64,000 bases of DNA. Origin: Incurvaria masculella. Taxonomy: Eukaryota; Arthropoda; Insecta; Lepidoptera; Incurvariidae. The notes beneath the pieces were generated by a model that had not been told where the DNA came from, searched no databases, and saw only the letters and a program-made list of their open reading frames with translations. Both the position numbers and the translations under genes were made by a program. Location of the stretch: the NCBI GenBank assembly GCA_946894095.1, contig OX335641.1, positions 14,774,501-14,838,500 on the forward strand, read 5' to 3'. Within the stretch, counting starts at the first letter, position 1; each line of letters begins with the position of its first letter. Positions 44,801 to 54,779 of the stretch are shown here, one piece after another.

Positions 44801-47800
44801 TATTGGCAAAAGTGCCAGGGCGACAGAAATTGTTAGGACAGGACAGAACGGATTGCGTTATTCTGTGGCGTATGCCATCTTTAAAATTGTGTGAAAAAAC
44901 CCGTGCGAAGCGGGTCGCTAGCACATACTTTATCGTGAAGGAACATGGTTTCTCTAAGGTTTCTACCGGTTGTCCCACGACACCTCTCGTAAATATTTTT
45001 TTTAGACTTTATGGCATTGTATTTTGAATTTGTTAATTTCTTGATATATGTATGCTGACAATAATATGATTATGTTAGTAATCTCCTAACCCAGCGCGGT
45101 TCGTGTGTCTGGAATACACCATCTCGGGTTAGTTTATAGTTTATGATTATTGTAGATATATCTCCTTTCTTCTTCAGGTGAAATATAAGGACCGATATAT
45201 TTTTATTTTAAAATTATCACTAACATTAAGAGGGCCATGAAAAAAATCTGGCTCCCTAAGAGAACCATATACTCAAACAGTTTTGGAATCCCTTTCCATT
45301 CACTTTTTAATTGCGTCGCGGAAATCGACTGCATACATTTAAAATTCATAGTCATGGATTGAACTCTCTGAAGCCTCTCCAAACTGGATAAGAACTGGAT
45401 AGATTTATAACCAACGCATAGTCCACAGCTGAGATTCAAAACTAGGTTACTGGCTTCCACATGCGAGAAATGTGTACTGAAGAGCGTACTGGCATAGTAT
45501 CCAACATCATTGTTCACGTTGATGTATCCCGCCTCCTCTGCCGCGAGCATGTGCGAGTCCCACACGGCGCGGTACTCCGGGTCGTGCAGCACGTCGTACA
45601 ACGCGTCGGCGGACACGTCCGGGAATTCCGCAACCACCTGCAAATGCGGAAATCTATTGTGTGAAAGTGGCCAGTTAGACGTTGTCAATGTTACGTACTT
45701 GTGGATAAAGTTTGGGATAGAGTCTGGACATAGGGAAAGGACATAGGCTACATTTGTTGGTGAAAATTAAACTCAACAGGGGTGAAAAGGGGGATGAATA
45801 TTGTATGGGGAACTCAGATAACATACAAATTTATGTTCAGCCCGACATAAGTCCGAAATGACTTCGGCACGACCGGAGCCAGGAACATCAGCTAATTTGT
45901 TATAAGCCCATTTATCAGACTAGAGAAATTCTCGTGCACGAGCAGGAGTTCTTGGCCCATTTGAAGTCGCTGGGAGTAGAGCAGCAGCTGGTTAGGGAAT
46001 TTTTGAGCGGCCATGCTCACGTCTTTCGCCAACACGAATTTCCGCCCAAACCATAAATTTCCCGCCGCTGTATGGATGAACTTCCTGAGGGTCTTGCAAA
46101 CGACTCTTAAGACCAGGATTTCGCCATACATTCGGGATGGAAAGCGAATCGGGACTCATCGGTAAACAACTCTACAGACCATTGGTTATCTTCCCAGTGC
46201 AAATGTTCACGAACCCTCTGTAATATTCGTCCACGATTTCTTTGGCGCAGTGCTGGAGTACGAAGCGGTCTCCGAACATGAAGAGTAGCTTCATGCGGTC
46301 AGGTCAGGTCGATCACTCACAAGCAACTGATGCTCTGACTGAAGCCTTTGAATGAACTGCATGGCCGTAACATTTGGTTATGTTCTCGCGACAACTTGCA
46401 AAAAATTGTCTTGTCGTTGGGTAGTTATGCGCTTTCCGCCTGGGTGTATTTCAGTCACCTCACCAGTAGCACGATAATGTGACCATAACATTTATTTCAC
46501 GTTTAGAATTGCACCAATCTCATCAGCAATACACCATTGAGCAGCCCCAGTTTGGAGCATGCACGATGCATATAAAGTGGCAAAAATTCTAACTGGTTTG
46601 AAAACTTCAATTGGACACAATAAAAGACTATTGTAAGTAAAATGAAACCTTCGAAATTCGCAATAGTCGCAAATATATTGTTTTATCAATTTATCATCAT
46701 TCAAAAAGTCCTACAAAGTAATATTTCTTTAAAAGATTTTAAAACCAACCAGTATATTTTGAGTTTAAGAGCTTTAAAATATCTGTATTCGGTGTTGATG
46801 TGTGTATTATACAGAAATGCTGGACATAGTAGGTACCTTGTTTTATGTGAGTGGACACGGAAGGATAATGTCTATCATATCATCATGATAGTCATAGTAT
46901 ATGCCCATCACACCTCATGTGAATAATGTGCCATGCCAGGAACTTCCTTATAATGCAAGGCCACATTGAACTGAATGGAACACACAACGTTCCAGAAGAA
47001 ATGAAATGAATCCAGAACTTGCATTAACAAGACTAGGTATAAAGTGCAAGACTACAATTGACTGATCTATAAACAAACGTCGAGTGCTGCTTTGCATTTA
47101 TCAACCGTAACAATAACGAGGGGATTTTCTATCGTATTGTAATTTGGTATAAAAAATTGATCCTGTACTATAATCGAAAATCACAATGGTTGAACCCAGG
47201 AGAACTGGCTAAATCCTGCCCTAAGCGAAAGTTGACTCAACAAGGGAATGTTGTTTGGTAGACCAGACCACTAGTGGTCTCATCCATTACAGCTTAATAA
47301 GATATGGCCAAACGATTACGGCATATTTGTTTTTTCAAATCAATCAATATTTAGAATTGCAAACCATGATGGAAAAGGTAACCGTTAAACAATTGAGACT
47401 GGTCAATTGATCTAGCCCGCTGCTGCTACAGGACAACGCTAGACCTCACACTGGACAATGAACGGTCGCTAAATTAGAGGAGCTGCGATTGGAATGTCTC
47501 CGACACCCACGATACTCCTCAGGCCTTTCTCCGGAATTGGGACAATCTCTTGCAAGAAAAAAAATCATTCTGATGAGGCACTCCAAACCACCTTCAAAGA
47601 TTTTATTGACTCTCGGTCCCACATTTGTTTCGGCAAAGGCATCAATGAACTACCTATAAAATGGCGAAACTACATAGATAGTCATAATATTTGTTTTACT
47701 TTTACTTTTTCCATATACATAAAACGCCAATTTAACATGTGAGGACCTAAAATTATGAGAGTGGCAAACCTTAACAGTCCTGAGGGCGCCGTGCGAGGCA

Positions 47801-47949
47801 GCCGCCTCCGCCCACACTCGCACCCCCGCGCGCTCGTACTCCAGCGACCAGCCAACCTCCGTCGCCAGCAGGACCTTCAGCGCCGCGAAGTCTCGGTCGT
47901 CCGCCACGCGCGCCTCGAGAGCACCGCCCTCGCCACCCTGCCCCTGCAT
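41447..47949 (-). CDS. StARD10-like START-domain lipid-transfer protein (5 exons)
   Basis: Seen: join of 47949-47770, 45637-45490, 44490-44358, 43467-43188 and 41818-41447 gives 370 codons plus stop, with every junction in phase. The START domain covers roughly residues 15-240. Landmarks are [84 protein letters not shown] and [25 protein letters not shown] and HYKPWLYP follow. The C-terminal exon adds an acidic linker and a basic tail. Known: the START family folds around a single lipid; StARD10 (PCTP-like) binds phosphatidylcholine and phosphatidylethanolamine in the cytosol and moves them between membranes. Inferred: same role here. The start Met follows an in-frame stop in the genomic sequence and fits the family's N-terminal length. 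Exon 4 has tandem partial copies in the intron before it. Confidence 0.88.
42240..43120 (-). mobile_element. Intron with a decayed LINE fragment (about 42480-42730)
   Basis: On the minus strand 42730-42480 reads [12 protein letters not shown] and, across breaks, a stretch corresponding to the region after the RT core in jockey-type LINEs (LKPIW.YG.QLWG landmark). The rest of the stretch shows nothing recognisable. Confidence 0.5.
43188..43467 (-). CDS. START gene exon 4 (residues 154-247)
   Basis: Acceptor CTCACGCAG, donor GAG|GTAAGG. It encodes the second half of the START domain, ending with the C-terminal helix region ([20 protein letters not shown] and EYPTWK). Very GC-rich against its intron. 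Near-identical partial copies follow at 216-bp spacing. Confidence 0.88.
43518..43683 (-). pseudogene. Partial copy 1 of START exon 4, ending in a stop
   Basis: Keeps the acceptor and 54 codons of exon 4 in the same frame ([13 protein letters not shown] to APRLVK), with Gly-to-Asp at RGALP, then TAG exactly where exon 4 has CAG. The exon's 3' half and donor are absent. If its acceptor were used, a START domain lacking the C-terminal helix would result. Confidence 0.8.
43734..43899 (-). pseudogene. Partial copy 2 of START exon 4, ending in a stop
   Basis: Same 166-base length, same Asp change and same TAG as copy 1, with a few extra substitutions near its 5' end ([13 protein letters not shown]). 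It sits exactly 216 bp from copy 1. Confidence 0.8.
43951..44060 (-). pseudogene. Diverged partial copy 3 of START exon 4
   Basis: Only the last part aligns: [19 protein letters not shown] followed by TAG, with many substitutions. An older member of the array. Confidence 0.65.
44358..44490 (-). CDS. START gene exon 3 (residues 110-154)
   Basis: Acceptor TTGTTTCAG, donor CAG|GTCAGT. It encodes [17 protein letters not shown] and [16 protein letters not shown], central START strands. Residue 110 (Met) and residue 154 (Arg) are split across junctions. Confidence 0.85.
44702..44741. mobile_element. 40-bp palindromic micro-insert, copy 1
   Basis: TTAGATGGAAAAGAA pairs with TTCTTTTTCATCTAA. Flanks GACCCCTACC (44692-44701) and GATCCCTACC (44742-44751) are direct repeats matching at 9 of 10 positions. 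A related 50-bp insert lies at 52373. Confidence 0.55.
44790..44921 (+). mobile_element. Possible Helitron 3' end
   Basis: Ends ACCCGTGCGAAGCGGGTCGCTAG, a hairpin just before CTAG as in the other Helitrons, but followed by C rather than T. The 5' end was not found. Confidence 0.4.
44922..45489. other. START gene intron 2, distal part
   Basis: AT-rich, no repeat or exon recognised. Confidence 0.5.
45490..45637 (-). CDS. START gene exon 2 (residues 61-110)
   Basis: Acceptor CATTTGCAG. The donor GCCA|GTACGC was chosen because it alone joins VGYYA to MSCPSPL in phase. It encodes [19 protein letters not shown] and RAVWDSHM, the start of the lipid-binding groove. Confidence 0.85.
45890..46335 (-). 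pseudogene. Tc1-like transposase remnant
   Basis: The minus strand reads [39 protein letters not shown] and [10 protein letters not shown], matching Tc1-type transposases around the first catalytic Asp (LFTDESRF). Frameshifts and stops then break the region containing [10 protein letters not shown]. It lies in intron 1 of the START gene. Confidence 0.7.
46845..46990 (-). repeat. Diverged SINE tail
   Basis: ATGTGAGTGGACACGGA.., GTGCCATGCCAGGAACTTCC and GCCACATTGAACTGAATGGAA in reverse family order. Confidence 0.7.
47140..47700 (+). pseudogene. mariner transposase C-terminal remnant
   Basis: Reading across frames: [54 protein letters not shown] and [15 protein letters not shown]. These are the catalytic-domain landmarks of mariner elements (second Asp in DNARPH). 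Several frameshifts, N-terminus missing. Confidence 0.75.
47770..47949 (-). CDS. START gene exon 1 (residues 1-60)
   Basis: The Met at 47949 follows an in-frame TGA about 50 bases upstream, so either it is the start or an acceptor lies between (CATGCAG is possible). It encodes [19 protein letters not shown] and [13 protein letters not shown]. Donor AAG|GTTTGC in phase with exon 2. Confidence 0.75.
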
Positions 47950-50640
47950 GCTCGCAGCGTCCGCAACCGCATCCGGCGAGACGGCGCCGCCTCACGGCGA
48001 AGCTGATCCGAACCACTTCGACATCTCCATCTCTTCGCTACGCGGCTACTGCTGACACCGTTTCTAGAGACTGCATCGATATTGGTAACAGCTAGTGTAA
48101 CATTTCCAAGCTAGACAGACATCTATATATGTAGCAATATTCGTGTCACTACAACGTCGGTATGTGCCTAATGGACTTTGGATTAAGCCAGTCTACATGA
48201 AATCTCCAACTCGGCCAATGTATTATTATTACGACACAGGTGCTGTCCATACCATTGGTAGAGACGACTTTGACATTGATATATTAGCCAGATTAACATG
48301 TCCAAGATAAGAAACCGTCAATATGGCAATATTACATAGGTGCTGTCCACTTCATTCTTGGCCATCTTGACGTCTCCAAAATGTTTTCCAGCGAGTTCTC
48401 TATAATGTAGAGTCAGTAGGTGCAGATATCAAATAATACAAGTCGGGTCTTTAATTAATGAGTTGTCCATATCTACGTAAGTCTTAACCAGGCTTACATC
48501 GTCTATACGCTTGATATCCATCCACACGGATGGTGAAATCCTTTTTCGTTCTCAGTTGTATCCTACGACGTCCCGGAGGAGTCCGTATTATATTTGAAGT
48601 TTTTTTTTCTTATTTTTATCCCTTTAAAACCAACGCTTTAAAAGTGGAATCTGTAAGAAAAAGTGTTTACTAATTTAGAAAATTAACAAACACGAGATTT
48701 ATTCGACGAAGTGATAATTTAGGCACATCGGGAAAGTCTTGATTTTTTTAGGGAACTCTATCGACACTCACCCATCTCTATTGGTCATTTCATTCAGGAT
48801 CTACGGGTACTTTTGTTCATTAAACTGAAGATCCTTTGTTCTACGGTTTGGGTTTAAAGACCAAACATGTATGTTGTCCTCCTGTCTATTGAGTAATTTG
48901 TGATAGGCAACAACAAAAATGTGCGGCAATGATAAAATTGTCCATCTTTAAAAACAAATCGTTTAGTTTTGTGCATAGATTCACCCTGTTCGGCTCTGGC
49001 TACATGTTTCTGAACACCCGATTTTCATCTCACCCAATCTCAGCAACTTGCATTAATGACGATCGTCAAAATTTGTGCAGTTAAAAATGCATTGCAACGA
49101 TGGGTTACCCAGCTGATAGATAACGTAATATTGTCTCCTACTAACTATAATATAATTTTCAATAGAACTAGACCATAGGACACAAAAGTAGTAGTCAGAC
49201 AACGACAGGTAAATAAGAGTGGTTTAAATCGCCACACATCACGCGAATTCTGCAGCATTTTATTATCTATGTTCAGCCGAAAGCTGTTCACTCGGTGCAA
49301 ATTGTCCTGGAGAACCTACTAATTCTTGTACAGTAAAGTAGGCGCATGATGGGGTTAGAATGATGATTGAGCTAAGAACACTTTTCAACCAAATTATAGC
49401 AAGTTTACTACTTTAATCTACCGATTACGACTGCATTGGTAGAAAAGAAAACGGTCCTTACAAACAACTAATGTAAACTAGGCTATGCATCTAAAACGAC
49501 AGCAGCAGAAACAGGTGAGCAGGTTTAATAAAAGTGTGATATATTCACCCTGTCGCATAGCAACTTGTCCCCATTCCACAAATCACAGAATAAGGTTACC
49601 CCTACATAGATATTTAGAAGAGCAAATTCACAGACCGGTTGCAGCTAGCTCTAACCAATTTCGGAGTCATCTCCAAAAACACAGGCACTCGAGGCTTCCC
49701 GCGCACCTGGACTCAGGGGCCCGTGACGCGCGGCGATCAGTAACAAGTGGCTGATATGATAAGGTTATGGGTTGTGGAGTGCTAAGTAAATATGAGTCGA
49801 AGCAGTTCGCTCTGCGGTTGCGCGAAACTCGGCCTACGCATGCGCCCTCCATCACGGCTCGGCCGACTTTTGGCAGAGTTTGCATACGTGTGTACATATC
49901 TTCTTATATCGATTGTTTGTGGAATGATGTTCCAACCAAAGATTGAAATAAACATGTATTTTAATGTAAATAAAGTTGTATGTTTTTTCTCAAAAAACTA
50001 TTTCTGTTCTACATATTTGGTTTATTTGGTGTAATTGGTTTATTCATCATCCATAAACAGTAGGTACACTGCACTCGGATTTGTCAAATTCTAGTTTTAG
50101 CCAGTTCCGCATACATAGCGAAGAACTGGTAAGAAACTTCACTGGATTGTTTTCAACGTCCACGAAGTGGCAGAGTGCACGAAAGGACACAAATCGCCGT
50201 CAACGTATGATTAAACACGTCACTTTGTATGTACAGTATTAAAGGAACTCCATGCGGTTCGCTAAAAGTGACGTGTTTGAACATTGATTAACTCAGCCGT
50301 ATCCTCGTGCAATCGGGGCTTAGCATCGATAAAATAAAAAACTGCTTTGGTACGTCGATGGGACTTAGTTTAGGTATACAAAAGTGTTTGCCACTTCTTG
50401 GATACAAGTTATTAGTAGGTACCTGTTTGCATGAATACATTATTTTAATTCAAATTAATTGTAAGTACATACATTTGTTACTGATGTTAACAGCAACACA
50501 CAGGTACCTAAATAAAAGTAAATTCACATTAATTCACTAAAATCCAGTTCATGCCGTATTCAGTAAATAGATATAGACACAGAATAAGTAAAAGTATATA
50601 GATATAGACAGTTTCATATGTTTTTAGATTTACACCGTCG
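47950..50640. other. Upstream region of the START gene
   Basis: Mostly AT-rich DNA without a recognised coding exon. A GC-richer stretch at 49.66-49.90 kb has a GTGCGC donor-like site on the minus strand (CCAG|GTGCGC at about 49704) and GATAAG motifs. It could hold the 5'-UTR exon and promoter of the START gene; this is only a guess. Confidence 0.35.
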
Positions 50641-50648
50641 CTGTACAT

Positions 50649-50850
50649 AATGTTTTGAAAACTTACGGTTTTTCGGTGTGCAATGCCGTGCTTGGCCGAC
50701 ATGTTTCGCCTCCAACGACGGAAGCATCGTTACGTCTGACAGCCCGGCTCGTCAAACGGTAAACGTAAACGATGCTTCCGTCGTTGGAGGTGAAACATGT
50801 CGGCCAAGCACGGCATTGCACACCGAAAACCCGTAAGTTTTCAAAACATT
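50649..50850. repeat. Long hairpin, ~88-bp arms
   Basis: AATGTTTTGAAAACTTACGG through GGAAGCATCGTTACGT, and its reverse complement, with about three mismatches or indels, separated by a ~27-base loop (CTGACAGCCCGGCTCG..). No coding content. A transcript would fold into a nearly perfect double strand. Confidence 0.9.
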
Positions 50851-51109
50851 AAATATCAGTTTATTTTGCAAAGGCTATGCTAGCCATGTACCATCATGTG
50901 GCCAATTGGACAGGACCTATGGACAGGCTATTGTAACAGCAAATGTCAACTTTGCTCCCGGCATTTAAAAAAATAGAGTTGCATGATTTCATGAATGAGA
51001 GATTGGATGAGAGAAGGTCCAGGTGAGGATACAAGACGTTACCGTGCCTTCCGTCCAGTTTCATGTAGCCGTGCATATGTATAGGTACCTACTTAAAAAG
51101 AAAGGCTGC

Positions 51110-51475
51110 ACAGGTCGTGGTCTAGGGGCTAGAGGACTTGCCTTTCATGCGAGAGGCCTGGGTTCAAATCCTGGCCCGGACATGCACCATGTCCATGTCC
51201 ATGGTTCGGAACTCATGTAAAACTGTAGGTCCCCTTCCCCTACTAGGTGGTATAGGGTTAAGCCCGCCCGGGGTGGGTACCACCGCATGAGATGAAGCTA
51301 TGTTTGAAGCGGCAATGAAAAACTGTCCGTGTTTTCCATCCAGTTCAATGTAGCCGTGCTCAAAAAGGGAAGGTCCTGGCATGGCACCTAATTCCTTCGG
51401 GAATGTGATGTACTGATCTAATATCATAACGGTAATTGTGTCGTATTAGCCATCCATTTCAGGTTGCATAAAAAA
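51110..51475 (+). repeat. Full-length SINE, tRNA head
   Basis: Head GTCGTGGTCTAGGGGCTAGAGG and B box GGTTCAAATCC, body GGTGGTATAGGGTTAAGCCC, tail GCCATCCATTTCAGG and an A-rich end. Confidence 0.9.
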
Positions 51476-51522
51476 AAGGAAGGTCTTGGCATAGTCCCAA
51501 ATTCCTACAGGACGTGCAATGT

Positions 51523-51621
51523 TGGCATTCAGTCATTGCGGATTCAGTAGAGTTAACAGAAGAAGAATTTACTTTGACATTACTGTTAACTCTACTGAAT
51601 ACCCAATGACTGAAGGCCAAG
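51523..51621. repeat. ~38-bp-arm hairpin, pre-miRNA-like size
   Basis: TTGGCATTCAGTCATTGCGG and TTCAGTAGAGTTAACAG pair with CTGTTAACTCTACTGAA and CCAATGACTGAAGGCCAA around a loop of about 23 bases. A few mismatches. It could be a MITE or a microRNA-like precursor. Confidence 0.65.
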
Positions 51622-52372
51622 AATACACGCCCAGGAATTCGGTGTGTTAGCTTGATCGGAGGCATTTTAAATTTATTTTTAATCTATAGCACTTGATTAT
51701 ATTGTTTGGGTATTTATCCTTACTGTTCAGTGGGTATTTATCGACGAAAATATTTTTACTGTGAAATACTTTAACGCATGTTAGCATGATAAACGTGATA
51801 ACTACCTCCCTCCTCCGTGGTGATAGCTGAAGATATTTCTATTATTCCAATGCATTGATCTTGATTTCAATAAGGTGATTTGTTTTGTTTTTAGGGAAAA
51901 TGGTATGTCCATGATTAAATACACACGTACGTCATGATATTACCGTCAATATATATATTTACTAGTATTAAATCAACAAATAAATGAAATACGAAAATAT
52001 TAGACATTATCCAAAAATTTAACGATTCCTAAGATTACACATTTCTATAATAAATAATAATTTGCGGCCATATTTCTGCCAGGCGGCAGGATGCCCAAAA
52101 TACTGGCCGCATGATTTATCCAGAGGGATCTCTAGATAAATCTATTGACAGATGATCGCATCACAAAATACCAATAGGATAATCCTAAACGTTGTATTAT
52201 TAAAGCTTTTTTTTTTAAATCTGTAGACTTGAAAGAAAAATTTGTTTGTTTTTTTTTTTGTATTTTAGATTTGCACCTTTCCTGATAGATTTAAGGAAAC
52301 TTGTAAGTCGACTGACAATCGCAGTAAACTTAAACCACGAAATATTTTTGACATCTTTACGAGCATAGAGAC

Positions 52373-52422
52373 TTAGATGAAAAAGGAATTAGATAAAGAA
52401 GGAAAGGTTCTTTTTCATCTAA
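52373..52422. mobile_element. 50-bp palindromic micro-insert, copy 2
   Basis: TTAGATGAAAAAGG and TTCTTTTTCATCTAA ends match the 40-bp insert at 44702. Flanks GCATAGAGAC (52363-52372) and GCATAGAGAT (52423-52432) form a 9-bp direct repeat. Confidence 0.55.
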
Positions 52423-52583
52423 GCATAGAGATCGGTTTTTAGCATGGAGGTTAGGAAATTATTTCTTCACCTCCATGGTTTTTAGAAAACTTACAAGGTT
52501 CCTGGACACTTGTAAATATTAGTAAAATTTTTAAGTTTACGGGGACAGATCCTTTTTCTAAATTCTTTAACAATTTTATTAAC

Positions 52584-54298
52584 TTATAGATTAGTAGAAG
52601 TTGCCTCAACATATGTTTGGCGGCTAACGAAGTATCTGTTTTCTTTGATGTAAATAATGTGTAATAGAGACAAAATAAACACAGCGAAATGGCGACAGAC
52701 AGATACATAAAACGTCAAATCCCTATACAGGGATATTAAAACAGTATCATCTTTATTATAGGCTTCTACGATATTAAGCTTAATAGTCATCGTCACGATC
52801 CAATAACAAAATAAGTAAACAGCAAAAGTCAGCAATAATATACTTTTGTCCAGGTATTTTCTGCTTTTCGTACGAATAACAAAAACGTCGTAAGCATACA
52901 TGCTAACACCAGAAATTGTTATCATAAACAATTCAACATCATATAATGTAGAAAAGAACGCATAATAGTAAATTTTTTCATAATATATCGTCAACTGGAT
53001 ACTGAGTGGTCCTGGAAATGAAGCAATCGATGCAAATAACACTGATCCTTTTACGTTGCTGCCAACCCCGTCTGTTATTGATGTGTACGCTCCAGCTAAC
53101 AGCCATGAAGCCGAAGCAAGAGTCAAATAATTCTTTATGAACGCTAAAATATGATCATAAAACAGCGGTGAAGTGCGGTTACTCATCAAGACATTAATTA
53201 ATATGTATGTAAAGCTTGCGAGAAGATACAGTCCGGCGGTGACCAGCCACACCCAGTTGAGCGCTGACTTGCGCCAAGTCGGCATGCGAGCAGCAAGAAG
53301 CACGACGAGGCAGTAGGCAGCTGACGAGAGGCCGAAACCGCAGTACAAGACGGTCATGCTTCCAGCCATTTTGAAAGGCTCGTGTCGGAACTGAAAAAGA
53401 TTGGTCAAGTTATATTCGGACTTATCGACTTAGGATTCCAATAAAACGAGGCCCGTGAATGATAGATGCATAGTATTTATTGACATTTTTCCGTTAACAA
53501 ATTTGCTAGGTGCTGTGCGATCGCAAGCTAATTTCAGAATGATCTACCGTCAGATAAAACAATGGAAGGAGATGTACCGTCTAGCGCGCGCCTACAATAC
53601 GACCGCTGCTGTCGCAAATTTTCTAAAACTACCAACCCAACTGACTTGACGATCGCATTTCGGGGGCAGACGCCTTTATGCGTTACCTACATTACATATT
53701 TATATTGTAACACAACCGCGAAGTTTCTGGCCAAAAATTCAACGCGGCGGTAAGGCGGGCACTCGTAGACTGCTGCTGAATCAATGCGAATGAGGCAATG
53801 GAATGAGGAAAATTTCCGTGGAAACATCTAATTTCACGTAAAGTTCTCACGAATTTTATTCGTCGTCGTTTCGCACCACGGAGGATGCAAGAATCTCACA
53901 ACAGTTCGAGACATGTTTACGTACCTAGTCGGATTACAGATTATTTTTGCTACTAACCTGATCAAGCAAACGTAGACACCGACACTGTATTTTGGTCTAA
54001 CTCTGGATAACTAGATTACTAGGTGAAAGGGTAAGAAGCTTTATTAAGAGTAAAACACATGTTTACATCGCAAGCTCCAAGACTGGGTTGCCAATTGCCG
54101 TTGCACGTTTTTTGAGCGTCACAGTGGCACTGCTGACTTTGTCGTCGATTATTGCACGCGGAAAGAGTACGGAGCGATGGTGCGGAGTAAGGAAAAACCA
54201 GTTCTCGCAGTCCACTTTGCAACGCTCAACAGATGGATGTAGGTATAGGTAATACGTATGCATATATGTATATATACCTCATGATTCTTCGGACTCAT
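52584..54298 (-). CDS. Seven-transmembrane protein, unrecognised (2 coding exons)
   Basis: Seen: 53390-52584 is one long exon, and 54298-54278 (MSPKNHE) joins it in phase (donor GAG|GTATAT, acceptor CTTTTTCAG), giving 275 residues. Translation could also start at the internal Met of MAGSMTVLY (53369). Seven hydrophobic segments are visible: around GSMTVLYCGFGLSSAAYCLV, ALNWVWLVTAGLYLLASFTY, YLTLASASWLLAGAY, GSVLFASIASFPGPL, VELFMITISGVSMYAY, SILLLTFAVYLFCYWIVTM and FYVSVCRHFAVFILSLLH. There is one glycosylation-type site (MSNRTS) and a short polar tail. I see no DRY, NPxxY or insect chemoreceptor signature, so it is not assigned to a GPCR or odorant-receptor family. AATAAA on the minus strand at 52580-52575, just after the stop, may be a polyadenylation signal. 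Confidence 0.75.
53400..54270. other. Intron of the 7TM gene, nothing recognised
   Basis: Contains short open frames on both strands without domain content. No repeat from the window's families is present. Confidence 0.45.
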
Positions 54299-54350
54299 AG
54301 GCAGCGGAGGTAGCGAGGACCGCTCTGCGGCGGCGTAAACAATACTCAAA
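54278..54350 (-). CDS. Upstream exon of the 7TM gene
   Basis: Acceptor GTGTTTTGCAG at 54351, donor GAG|GTATAT at 54277. ATG at 54298 starts MSPKNHE in phase with the main exon. The frame is open further upstream (SLSIVYAAAERSSLPPL), so part of this exon could also be coding if an earlier start exists. Confidence 0.5.
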
Positions 54351-54389
54351 CTGCAAAACACAGTGGATACAATTTTGATACTTGCAAAT

Positions 54390-54670
54390 AGTGGTGGGTC
54401 TCCTAGCTCAGAGGCGTGTGGACTTGCCTTTCATGCTCTCAGGGTGCTCTCATGGGTTCAAATCCCGGTCCCGTTCATGCACTACTTTCTTTCTCTTTCT
54501 GAGTTTTTACTTTTTTCCCCTTCCCCTACTAGGTGTTAGGGTTAGGCCCGCTAGGCTTGTTACCATCGCATTGGATGAAAAGATGGTCGAAAAATACCTT
54601 CTGGACGGCGGCCGCGTGTTAGGATAATAGCACGATGGTGGGTGTGGTATTAGCACGGAGGAGGGATGTA
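54390..54670 (+). repeat. SINE, tRNA head, 3' part degraded
   Basis: Head CCTAGCTCAGAGGCGTGTGG and B box GGTTCAAATCCCG, body CTACTAGGTGTTAGGGTTAGG and ATGGTCGAAAAATAC. The tail is rearranged (GTGTGGTATTAGCACGG). Confidence 0.75.
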
Positions 54671-54779
54671 TAGCCAAATTCAATTCAATCTCACCCAAAA
54701 AATGGACTTCTAGCCAGGTGTCATAATAATAATAATAACACCTTGTCTGCTTTCTTGTTTTGTTCGTTGACCTGTGACC

